Shown in pieces: positions 14,259-20,755 of a stretch of DNA of 28,546 nt (the stretch's first letter is position 1; each line of letters begins with the position of its first letter). Location of the stretch: assembly GCA_051003795.1 (NCBI GenBank), contig JBPCKZ010000095.1, positions 1 through 28,546 of the forward strand, written 5' to 3'. The notes below the pieces were generated by a model, which saw nothing but the letters and a program-made list of their open reading frames with translations, did no database searches and had not been told where the DNA came from. Both the position numbers and the translations under genes were made by a program. The DNA comes from JALYXS01 sp051003795 (GTDB taxonomy: Bacteria > Acidobacteriota > Terriglobia > Bryobacterales > Bryobacteraceae).

Positions 14259-14528
14259 ATGGCGGCATTGACTTGCCCGAACTGTCATCTTGAGAATCCA
14301 GCAGGCGCATCTTCGTGCGATTGCGGCTATTCCTTTTCTGGTGTACGAATGCCCGAGTCAGACGTCAATCTCAAGTCCATAGCGGACTCGATTCGGATAA
14401 TCAAGAACGTTGTGGTTGCCTGGGCGGTATTGAGCGTCGTCGGTGCCGTGGTTTGGTCAATTGCTTACGTCACGCTTGCACACGAAGTGCAACGCGGCAT
14501 CCAAGGTGTCACGGGGGTTGGTAAATGA
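14259..14528 (+). CDS. Zinc-ribbon protein with one membrane helix
   Basis: The 89-residue product starts at an ATG preceded by AAAGGAGGGG. The N-terminal zinc ribbon is CPNCHLENPAGASSCDCG, with CxxC and CxC pairs. A membrane helix at about residues 50-73 (VVVAWAVLSVVGAVVWSIAYV) is followed by a short tail. The ribbon is expected in the cytoplasm. Such short ribbons at the N-terminus of membrane proteins are common but of unknown role. The stop overlaps the start of the next gene by 4 bp (ATGA), so the pair is a coupled unit. This cassette sits at the far end from the integrase, a usual place for cargo. Confidence 0.7.
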   Translation: MAALTCPNCHLENPAGASSCDCGYSFSGVRMPESDVNLKSIADSIRIIKNVVVAWAVLSVVGAVVWSIAYVTLAHEVQRGIQGVTGVGK

Positions 14529-14926
14529 AGCGATGCCCCTTCTGTGCTGAAGAGATTCAGGAGGCAGCGATCAAATGCAGGCACTGCGGCGAGATGCTAA
14601 AGCAGGATGTAAGCGTGCCTACCGCCCCCACGGCCAATATCTTCACGGCTTCTCCGGTGCCCATCACACGGCGAGTAGGCTACGGCTTTGTGTTCGCTTT
14701 CCTTTGGTTTGGAATCAACATGTGGATTCCGATAGTTGGCTGGTTTCTTCTTATTTTCACACCCTGCGTTTTTCTCGTGCCGCTTTTTGGAATGAAAACA
14801 GAACGAAGCGGACTATGTCCGTATTGCGGGTCGAAGCTATCTCACTTCATGCTCTCGCGTTCGCTCAAATGCCCCAAATGCAAGCAGCGGGTGATTGTCA
14901 CGGAAACGCAGTTCGTAAAGGCTTAA
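14525..14926 (+). CDS. Double zinc-ribbon membrane protein
   Basis: The 133-residue product has an N-terminal ribbon (CPFCAEEIQEAAIKCRHCG), two closely spaced hydrophobic segments at about residues 52-86 (FVFAFLWFGINMWIPIVGW, then FLLIFTPCVFLVPLFG) and a C-terminal ribbon (CPYCGSKL, then CPKCKQR). The N-terminal ribbon type (CPFCAEEI-x-x-AIKCRHCG) is widespread in small bacterial membrane proteins. Both ribbons should face the cytoplasm if the hydrophobic part is a hairpin. It is coupled by a 4-bp overlap to the first zinc-ribbon gene. Together they look like a two-component membrane cassette carried by the element; function unknown. Confidence 0.7.
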   Translation: MKRCPFCAEEIQEAAIKCRHCGEMLKQDVSVPTAPTANIFTASPVPITRRVGYGFVFAFLWFGINMWIPIVGWFLLIFTPCVFLVPLFGMKTERSGLCPYCGSKLSHFMLSRSLKCPKCKQRVIVTETQFVKA

Positions 14927-15020
14927 AGATTAGCTCTCCTGTTCCATTTCGCAGATCAGCCTAGAACTGAAAGATGAAATGAAAAGATTGGTGGTGGCTA
15001 CGAGAACAACGAGGATGTCG

Positions 15021-15044
15021 GGTATGCCCAAAAGTATGCCCACC
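15021..15044 (+). repeat. Putative integrase arm-type site, right
   Basis: Matches 6043-6066 at 22 of 24 bases, in direct orientation, with the same doubled GTATGCC. It lies 115 bases inside the right att core, in non-coding DNA. The stretch 14927-15159 otherwise shows no gene. Confidence 0.6.
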
Positions 15045-15159
15045 CCCTGCTCAGAAGCATTGCTAACGCGTACTAGTCCCCTTAATGGAAGTCGTTGAAA
15101 ATAATAAAAGAGAGCAGTCTTTAGCAACGCCGCTAAGTAGTTGATTCCCCGTGAATCAT

Positions 15160-15208
15160 TGGCTTCGAACCAGTAGGCCGGGAGTTCGAGTCTCTCCGGG
15201 CGCACCAC
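15160..15208 (+). repeat. Right attachment site (attR), tRNA-Arg 3' fragment
   Basis: Exact 49-base copy of 5928-5976. It contains the anticodon loop, T-arm, 3' acceptor strand and CCA of tRNA-Arg but no 5' half, so it is not a functional tRNA gene. Confidence 0.95.
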
Positions 15209-15306
15209 CTACTCTCGTCTGAGAGGAATGGCCCCCTAACGGTACTACTCCTATCACTTGACCTTAGCCATATCTCAATTCCCTACGCGGGCTACAGGAG
15301 TGCAAC

Positions 15307-16308
15307 ATGAATGGAATGATGAAAAACAACTCGGCAATCGGACTTGACGTCGGAACCAGCCGCCTCGTCGCGGCGCGCCAGACCGACCAGAGTTTTCAAT
15401 ACGATACTCAGCTCAATGCGTTCGTTCGAATTCCGTTTTCGAAAATTACGCGAGACATGCTGGACAAGGAGCGCGTTCCCCACACCGTCGAGGCATCGCA
15501 AGCCATTGTGCAGGGGAACGAATCCGCGCGCTTTGCGGATCTGCTGAATGTCGAAATCGGCCGCCCGATGGCCAAAGGCGTGTTAAACGTCGGAGAACCC
15601 GAAAGCGTGAACCGCATCCGGGAACTCATCGCCAGCCTGGTGGGTAAAGCGGCCGAAAAGGGCCAGAAGCTATGCTTCACGGTGCCGGCCGTGGCCCCCG
15701 GCCAGGAAGCCGCACTCACCTACCATGAGGCCACGCTGCGGCAAATTCTGACCGAGCTGGGCTATGAGGTCAAAAGTATCAATGAAGGATTGGCGGTGGT
15801 TTATGCCGAGATGGCGGATTCCAATTACACCGGGATTGGCGTCAGTTGCGGCGCCGGCCTTTGCAACGTCTGCCTCGCCTATCTCTCGCTGCCGGTGATG
15901 AGCTTCAGTACGTCAAAGGCGGGCGATTTCATCGATTCGAGCACCGCCGCGGTTATGGGCGAGCGGTCCAACCGGATCCGGATCATCAAGGAGACCCCTC
16001 ATCCGAACGGAAGCTTCACCAGCAAGGTGCATCAGGTGCTGGGAGTCTATTACAACGACACCATCCAGGCTTTGGTAACCGGACTGAAGGAGGCGTTCAT
16101 GAACGCACGTGGCCTCCCGCGGCTCGGGCGGCCCATTCCGCTGGTTCTGTGCGGCGGCAGCACGCTTCCCCCCGGCTTCCGCGAGCGGTTCGAGCGCATC
16201 CTGCGCGAGACCGAATTTCCGTTCTCAATCTCCGAAATCCGGTTGGCCTCGGAGCCTTTGAACACAACTTCGCGCGGCGCGCTGGTCGCGGCGCTTTCGG
16301 ATATGTAA
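15307..16308 (+). CDS. Actin/Hsp70-fold ATPase (MreB/ParM-like, cell-architecture or pole factor)
   Basis: The 333-residue product starts at an ATG with CAGGAG at a 6-base spacing. The phosphate-1 loop is IGLDVGTSRL (residues 11-20). The connect-1-like region is SINEGLAVVYAE around Glu160, the phosphate-2 loop is GIGVSCGAGLCNV (about 176-188) and the adenosine loop is LVLCGGSTLPPGF (about 284-296). The order and spacing fit the actin/Hsp70/sugar-kinase ATPase superfamily. The phosphate-2 loop lacks the usual Asp of DxGG. It lacks the Hsp70 peptide-binding domain and is slightly short for MreB. The next gene, 49 bases on, is a membrane-anchored coiled-coil protein, a likely partner. Polymerisation is inferred, not shown. 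Confidence 0.75.
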   Translation: MNGMMKNNSAIGLDVGTSRLVAARQTDQSFQYDTQLNAFVRIPFSKITRDMLDKERVPHTVEASQAIVQGNESARFADLLNVEIGRPMAKGVLNVGEPESVNRIRELIASLVGKAAEKGQKLCFTVPAVAPGQEAALTYHEATLRQILTELGYEVKSINEGLAVVYAEMADSNYTGIGVSCGAGLCNVCLAYLSLPVMSFSTSKAGDFIDSSTAAVMGERSNRIRIIKETPHPNGSFTSKVHQVLGVYYNDTIQALVTGLKEAFMNARGLPRLGRPIPLVLCGGSTLPPGFRERFERILRETEFPFSISEIRLASEPLNTTSRGALVAALSDM

Positions 16309-16357
16309 TCCCGACGGAACTTTCCGCCGATTTACCAAAACGACAACAGGAACGACA

Positions 16358-17164
16358 ATGCGAAAAACATTTCTGAAGAGCTTGGGGCTTTTGTTTGGGG
16401 GCGGCTTGGCCCTCGGCGCCGGCATCAAGATTGGACACAGCTCGTCGAAGCTGACAGGCAGGCAGGCCGGGGCGGATCGCGACAGCTTACTGGAACTCAT
16501 TCACGCTATAGACAATCGCGTGGAGAAAGTGGAAGCCACGCGTTACGGCGGGGATTCGGATTTGCGGGAACCTGGCGTCGCCGGCGCGCTCGAAGCCAGC
16601 CTCGCCTTCCAATCCGCCCATGCCGACGATCTCAACAAGCTACGCTCGGAAATTCACGCCGTCGGGGAGCGGAGCGCCAACGAACTGTCCGATCTAGGCA
16701 CAAGGATGGAGCAGCTCGAATCCAGACTATCCAACGTCGTCATCGAAAATGTGGGAGCGCGTTTCAGTGAAGTCGAGCTTAGGCTGCGCCGCGATTTTGA
16801 AGAGGGTCAGCGCCGCTCGATAGAGTCCTTCGGGGAGGCTCTGCAAACCAAGATCGTTCAGCAGATTTCGACGTTGGAGCACAATTTAACCGAACAGTCC
16901 GCCACTGTCGGCCAGTTGCGGGAGGCGTCGGTGCGCGCGGACCGGAACGTGCAAGCCATGATGCTTCAGATTGAAAGACTTTGTGAGCAATTGAACCGGC
17001 CTGCGCCTGCGGCGGACGCAACGAGCCAAAACTATCCATCCTCGCAGGTTAACGATCGTCGTCCGCAATCGCAGCCCTTCGGGCTGGAGCGTTCGCGTCC
17101 CGGAATTCCTAATGCCGAGCCGGCGAAGCCGGACAACAAAATTTCCGAGTTCTCGCTTGCGTGA
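16358..17164 (+). CDS. Membrane-anchored coiled-coil protein, likely partner of the actin-like ATPase
   Basis: The 268-residue product has a basic start and one hydrophobic segment (about residues 5-26, Gly-rich: LGLLFGGGLALGAGIKIG). Residues 40-215 have heptad-like spacing with many Leu, Glu, Arg and Gln (LRSEIHAVGERSANELSDLG, LRRDFEEGQRRSIESFGEAL), which suggests a long coiled coil. The last 50 residues are Pro/Ser/Asn-rich and disordered-looking. AGGAA precedes the ATG. It follows the actin-like gene at 49 bases on the same strand, so both are probably one operon. It could anchor filaments at the membrane or act like MreC/tropomyosin-type bundlers. No homology claim beyond architecture. 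Confidence 0.65.
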   Translation: MRKTFLKSLGLLFGGGLALGAGIKIGHSSSKLTGRQAGADRDSLLELIHAIDNRVEKVEATRYGGDSDLREPGVAGALEASLAFQSAHADDLNKLRSEIHAVGERSANELSDLGTRMEQLESRLSNVVIENVGARFSEVELRLRRDFEEGQRRSIESFGEALQTKIVQQISTLEHNLTEQSATVGQLREASVRADRNVQAMMLQIERLCEQLNRPAPAADATSQNYPSSQVNDRRPQSQPFGLERSRPGIPNAEPAKPDNKISEFSLA

Positions 17165-17182
17165 CGGCGAACCGGGCGGCGC

Positions 17183-17899
17183 TTAATTATCCTGAAGCTT
17201 GTGATAGTACCGCAATACCCGCCTCACGTAGTCCTGGGTTTCGCGGTAAGGCGGAACGCCGTTGTACTTATGCACCGCTTCCGGCCCGGCATTGTATGCA
17301 GCCAAGGCCCGCAAAACCTGATCGTCTTTGTCCTCGTATTTCGCCAGCAGTTCGCGCAGGTATTTAGTTCCCGCTTCCACGTTTTGCTCCGGAATGCGGG
17401 GATTTGCCCCGTACACCTTCGCGGTGCCGGGCATCAACTGCATCAATCCGATCGCGCCTTTGGGCGACACCGCATCCGTACGGAACGCGGATTCGGCGGC
17501 GGCCACGCTCTGGACGAAAGCCGCCGGCAGTCCGTGCCTTTTCGCGGCGGCGGCGACTAGATCCCGCGGCGTAGCCGGCGCACCCGGAGCGGTAAGGAGG
17601 GTCGCGGGCGCATTGGGCGGAGGAGGCGTGTACTCTTCCTGTTCATAGCGCGAAACTTGTGCCGCGGGCATTTCCGTGAACCCGCCACGCGCAAAAAGCC
17701 GAACGGTCTCGCCTGCTGCCTCGTGCCTGTCGGCGTGAATGCGGAACCCGTCCGTCAAGACGGCGTACTCGCCGGCAAAAACCGGGCCGCACGCCAGGGT
17801 TACGCAGGCCAGCGCGAACAACCCGATATGATGAACAATTCCGCCGATGACCACAGTCCCCCTAAACACGGTTCCTTTAAACACGGTTCCCTTAAACAT
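17183..17899 (-). CDS. Lytic transglycosylase, SLT domain, exported
   Basis: Started at the ATG at 17899 the product is 238 residues. The N-terminal export signal (about residues 16-43, ending GPVFAG) is preceded by a repeat-encoded MFKGTVFKGTVFRGTV. A short beta-rich region follows, then a Pro/Ala linker, then the SLT domain. Catalytic Glu136 lies in SVAAAESAFR, followed by the family motifs GAIGLMQLMPGTA and ALAAYNAGPEAV. It cleaves peptidoglycan glycan strands in the periplasm to give 1,6-anhydro ends. A GTG start within the repeat, giving a shorter signal peptide, is also possible. Divergent from threonine synthase; the chosen starts overlap at one CATG. Confidence 0.85.
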   Translation of the reverse strand: MFKGTVFKGTVFRGTVVIGGIVHHIGLFALACVTLACGPVFAGEYAVLTDGFRIHADRHEAAGETVRLFARGGFTEMPAAQVSRYEQEEYTPPPPNAPATLLTAPGAPATPRDLVAAAAKRHGLPAAFVQSVAAAESAFRTDAVSPKGAIGLMQLMPGTAKVYGANPRIPEQNVEAGTKYLRELLAKYEDKDDQVLRALAAYNAGPEAVHKYNGVPPYRETQDYVRRVLRYYHKLQDN

Positions 17900-17903
17900 G
17901 GTG
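17859..17903. repeat. Three tandem 15-bp repeats at a divergent gene start
   Basis: The core AAACACGGTT occurs at 17864-17873 and 17879-17888, and AAACATGGTG at 17894-17903, with period exactly 15. The period is a multiple of three, so both genes' frames stay open through it: TVPLN repeats on the plus strand and FKGTV repeats on the minus strand. The third copy carries the ATG of both genes. Confidence 0.75.
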
Positions 17904-19118
17904 ACGCACCTCGAATGCAGCCTGTGCAAGAAAACCTTCGAAGCTAGCCAGCCGCTTAATCTTTGCGAATGCGGCGGTCCGCTTCTGGTCCGCTACGACC
18001 TCGAGCGCGCGCGCCGCGTTTGGGGCAAGGAACAGGTCAAGCTCGGACCTAATTCCATGTGGCGCTATGCGCCCGTTCTGCCCGCGCGTCAACAAGCTTC
18101 CATTGTCTCACTCGGCGAGGGGATGACGCCGCTTCTGAAGGCGGGCAGGACCGGCGGGCGGCTCGGCGCCCGCGACCTTTGGATCAAAGACGAAGGCCTC
18201 AATCCGACCGGTTCTTTCAAAGCCCGCGGCCTCTCCTGCGCGATCACGATGTGCGTGGAACTGGGTATCCGGAAAGTCGCGATTCCCTCGGCCGGGAACG
18301 CCGCGAGCGCGCTGGCGGCCTACGCTTCGCGGGCGGGAATCGAGGCGCACATTTTTATGCCGCGCGATGTCCCGCAAGCCAACTTCATCGAATGCAAGTC
18401 CTATGGCGCGAACGTGACGCTAGTGGACGGCCTGATTAGCGATTGCGCCAGGATCGTCAATTCGCGCCGGAAAGAGGAAGGCTGGTTCGACATCGGCACC
18501 CTCAAGGAGCCGTACCGCATTGAGGGCAAGAAAACCATGGGCTACGAACTGGCCGAACAGCTCAATTGGGAATTGCCGGATGCCATTTTTTACCCGACCG
18601 GCGGCGGCGTCGGCCTTATCGGCATGTGGAAGGCCTTTGAGGAAATGGAAGCGATGGGGTGGATCGGGAACAAGCGCCCCAAGATGATCGCCGTTCAGGT
18701 GGAGGGGTGCCAGCCGGTGGTGCGCGCGTATGAGCAGGGGAAAGCGCGAAGCGAGTTTTGGGACAACGCCCATACCGTCGCCAGCGGTTTGCGCGTGCCG
18801 AAGCCGCTGGGGGATTTCCTGATCCTGGACGCCGTTCGCGCGAGCGGTGGAACGGCTATCGCTGTTAGCGATCGGGAGTTGATCGATGCCGGAATCGAGC
18901 TTGCCGGTGAAGAGGGCCTGTTCGTTGCGCCGGAAGGAGCGGCGTGCGTGGCGGCGCTCGCGAAACTTTTGGAGAACGGCTTTTTAAGGGCGGACGAGCG
19001 GATCGTCATTTACAACACCGGCTCGGGATTGAAATATCTGGAAGCCTATTCGACCCGGTTCCATCGAAACGACGCGAGCGAGCACGATAAACTGGGCGGC
19101 TTGATTACGCCGCGATAG
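17898..19118 (+). CDS. thrC: Threonine synthase (PLP fold type II)
   Basis: Started at the ATG at 17898 (MVTHLECSLC) the product is 406 residues, a normal length for the short, archaeal/plant-like threonine synthase class. It has an N-terminal zinc-ribbon-like segment (Cys7, Cys10, Cys23, Cys25), the substrate loop SLGEGMTPL and the PLP lysine Lys108 in NPTGSFKARG. PSAGNAASA, the PLP-phosphate loop YPTGGGVGLIG and the C-terminal STGSG-like NTGSG follow. It converts O-phospho-L-homoserine to threonine and phosphate in the cytoplasm. The upstream in-frame extension is made only of 15-bp repeats and is rejected as N-terminus. No hom or thrB is nearby. Other fold-type-II enzymes are less likely given the ribbon. 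Confidence 0.88.
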   Translation: MVTHLECSLCKKTFEASQPLNLCECGGPLLVRYDLERARRVWGKEQVKLGPNSMWRYAPVLPARQQASIVSLGEGMTPLLKAGRTGGRLGARDLWIKDEGLNPTGSFKARGLSCAITMCVELGIRKVAIPSAGNAASALAAYASRAGIEAHIFMPRDVPQANFIECKSYGANVTLVDGLISDCARIVNSRRKEEGWFDIGTLKEPYRIEGKKTMGYELAEQLNWELPDAIFYPTGGGVGLIGMWKAFEEMEAMGWIGNKRPKMIAVQVEGCQPVVRAYEQGKARSEFWDNAHTVASGLRVPKPLGDFLILDAVRASGGTAIAVSDRELIDAGIELAGEEGLFVAPEGAACVAALAKLLENGFLRADERIVIYNTGSGLKYLEAYSTRFHRNDASEHDKLGGLITPR

Positions 19119-19135
19119 GCGGACCAATCGGATTA

Positions 19136-19154
19136 TTCATAAGGTAATTATGAA
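19136..19154. terminator. Hairpin between convergent genes
   Basis: TTCATAA (19136-19142) and TTATGAA (19148-19154) are perfect reverse complements with a 5-base loop. The hairpin lies in the 51-bp gap between the convergent ends of threonine synthase and the ATP-grasp gene. It is AT-rich with no following T-run, so terminator function is only suggested by position. Confidence 0.3.
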
Positions 19155-19169
19155 CACGAGCCATCTAGA

Positions 19170-20519
19170 CTAGCCCTTGGAATCGATGATAAAAGTCGGC
19201 GCCAGCCCAGACCACGCCGAGTAAGATCCCGAACCCGCCGAAGATAACCAAGTCGAGCAGCTCGATACTTTACCCAGAAATGCCTGCGGATGTACGTCCA
19301 CCTGCATCTCCTTGAATTCCAGATGGCCGTAGTTCATCATCGGAAACATATACCGCGCGGGTTCGACGCGCTCCTGCACCACGTAAGGCGTCCGCTGCGC
19401 TTGGCGCACCGCGCGTTCCCATGCGGCCTGATCGTTTTCCCGACCGAAAAAACTATGCTGGTCGCTGTAATCGTCGTTCGGCTTGAGCACCAGTTTCTCG
19501 CGGTTGTGGTGCATGAATTCGAGTAAGTCGATGTTCTGATCCCGATAAGTCGTCTTACTTGCCGCAACCAGCCGCGTCCACGGCACATGGTCGCGAATGG
19601 CTTTGCGCTCGGCGGCGGGAAACCTCGCCGTAAGCGATTCGTCGGTCAGCAATCCGAACATGGCTTTCTTATGGGCTAGCTCGGAGCGGAAACTGTTCAC
19701 GACGCAAACCGCGTGATCGCGATACGCCTGCACCAGGGGATGCGACAGGTCGAAACGCATCAGGAATTCCTGCACGCTGATTCGCCTGTAAATCAAATTA
19801 ATTTCGAAATGCCCGGCGCGCAGGACGCGGTTGCGATACTCCAACTGGTCCGGCGAGACGATTTCCGCCTGATAGCCTTCCTTCCGGAAGAAATCGCGGA
19901 ACAACTCATACTCGCTTTGCCCCGAAGGACGCCGGAATTCGAGAATCGCGATATTGGGCTTCTTATGCCCGCCAAACTGTTTGTAAGCTTTTAGCAGCGC
20001 CGCCAAAAACGGGCGCTTGCCTCCGACCCGCGTCAAATTATACTTGCGCCGGAACTCTTTCACCGGTGGGCAATCGTAAAAAAGATCCGATAACCCTTCG
20101 CCATATGCCACGCCCGTCGTCGAATCCGAGTTGTACTGCACAACGTGCAAGGTACCGTTATGCATTTGCAAATCGAGCTTCGAGGAAACTTGGGGAACGG
20201 AATAGCCGGGATCGATCGCGGCGAGCATCTTCTCCGCTGGAAAAAGCTCCATGCGCGCCAGAAGCGGCGGCGACGCCAGCACCATCTGAAGCATCCGGTC
20301 CACGGCGGAGATGAGCGCCTCGCCGGTCTTCACCAACGTGTCATACTGTCGTTGAGTTACAAAATTCGGGCGCAGAAAGGGACAGAGGAGCCGGCCACCC
20401 GACGACAGGTGCGCGGCTTCCATTCGTTCCTGCAATTCTTTGACCCAATTGAGATCCCGGAATGGCTCGGTCTCCAGGATCTTATGGTAGCGGGCTATAG
20501 CCTCGTCTAACTGCGACAT
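19170..20519 (-). CDS. Circularly permuted ATP-grasp-like enzyme, substrate unknown
   Basis: Started at the ATG at 20519 (MSQLDEAIARY) the product is about 449 residues. Features include a central LDLQMHNGTLHVVQYNSDS segment split by a loop, the nucleotide-binding-like stretch LVLKPNDDYS and VVQERVEPARY. The C-terminal part, MQVDVHPQAFLG to WLSSAGSG and GLAPTFII, has the Gly-rich closing motif of circularly permuted ATP-grasp proteins. These include glutathionylspermidine synthase-like and uncharacterised peptide-ligating enzymes. It probably forms an acid-amine amide bond with ATP. There is no signal peptide, so it should be cytoplasmic. It is a single gene, convergent with thrC and divergent from the TonB-receptor gene. 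The actual substrate cannot be read from the sequence. Confidence 0.65.
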   Translation of the reverse strand: MSQLDEAIARYHKILETEPFRDLNWVKELQERMEAAHLSSGGRLLCPFLRPNFVTQRQYDTLVKTGEALISAVDRMLQMVLASPPLLARMELFPAEKMLAAIDPGYSVPQVSSKLDLQMHNGTLHVVQYNSDSTTGVAYGEGLSDLFYDCPPVKEFRRKYNLTRVGGKRPFLAALLKAYKQFGGHKKPNIAILEFRRPSGQSEYELFRDFFRKEGYQAEIVSPDQLEYRNRVLRAGHFEINLIYRRISVQEFLMRFDLSHPLVQAYRDHAVCVVNSFRSELAHKKAMFGLLTDESLTARFPAAERKAIRDHVPWTRLVAASKTTYRDQNIDLLEFMHHNREKLVLKPNDDYSDQHSFFGRENDQAAWERAVRQAQRTPYVVQERVEPARYMFPMMNYGHLEFKEMQVDVHPQAFLGKVSSCSTWLSSAGSGSYSAWSGLAPTFIIDSKG

Positions 20520-20755
20520 GCTTCGAGATACACTCTTTCCAGCCAACAGTATCGCACAGACCACGGTACATTAACTAGCTGTCAAACCCTATTTTTGCTC
20601 CTAAGCTATTAAAAACACTGATTCTTTTCGTATTGAAACATTTGCCGGCCGTGGGATTTTCGCTACACTTGGGCTTTGGAACGGCACCCGGGACCCGGCT
20701 ACGCCTCCCGTTCCGGTGTATAGTTTTAAGGGTATTCTAATAAGCTCCTAGGCCT

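Larger units (their letters stand above)
5928..15208. mobile_element. tRNA-Arg-integrated genomic island (about 9.2 kb)
   Basis: The element is bounded by perfect 49-bp direct repeats (5928-5976 and 15160-15208), offset by 9232 bases. The left copy is part of the tRNA-Arg gene and the right copy is an isolated tRNA 3' fragment. A tyrosine integrase gene lies directly inside the left end. Contents include a frameshifted serine recombinase, an RHH protein, HGGxSTG and HVHVHEGG small proteins, a DUF3987 primase-like protein, an AlpA-like HTH protein, an iteron array and a zinc-ribbon gene pair. No structural phage or conjugation genes are present, so it would depend on a helper for horizontal transfer. 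With an intact integrase and both att sites it may still excise. Confidence 0.92.

Noticed and set aside
14930..15208. Second MVRPERLELPAYWFEA ORF
   Set aside because: Antisense of the att copy of the tRNA 3' end; the similarity to the first ORF is explained by the att repeat, not by a gene family.
5928..15208. Prophage or ICE
   Set aside because: No terminase, capsid, tail, lysis, relaxase or type IV secretion genes were found; only integration and replication functions are present.
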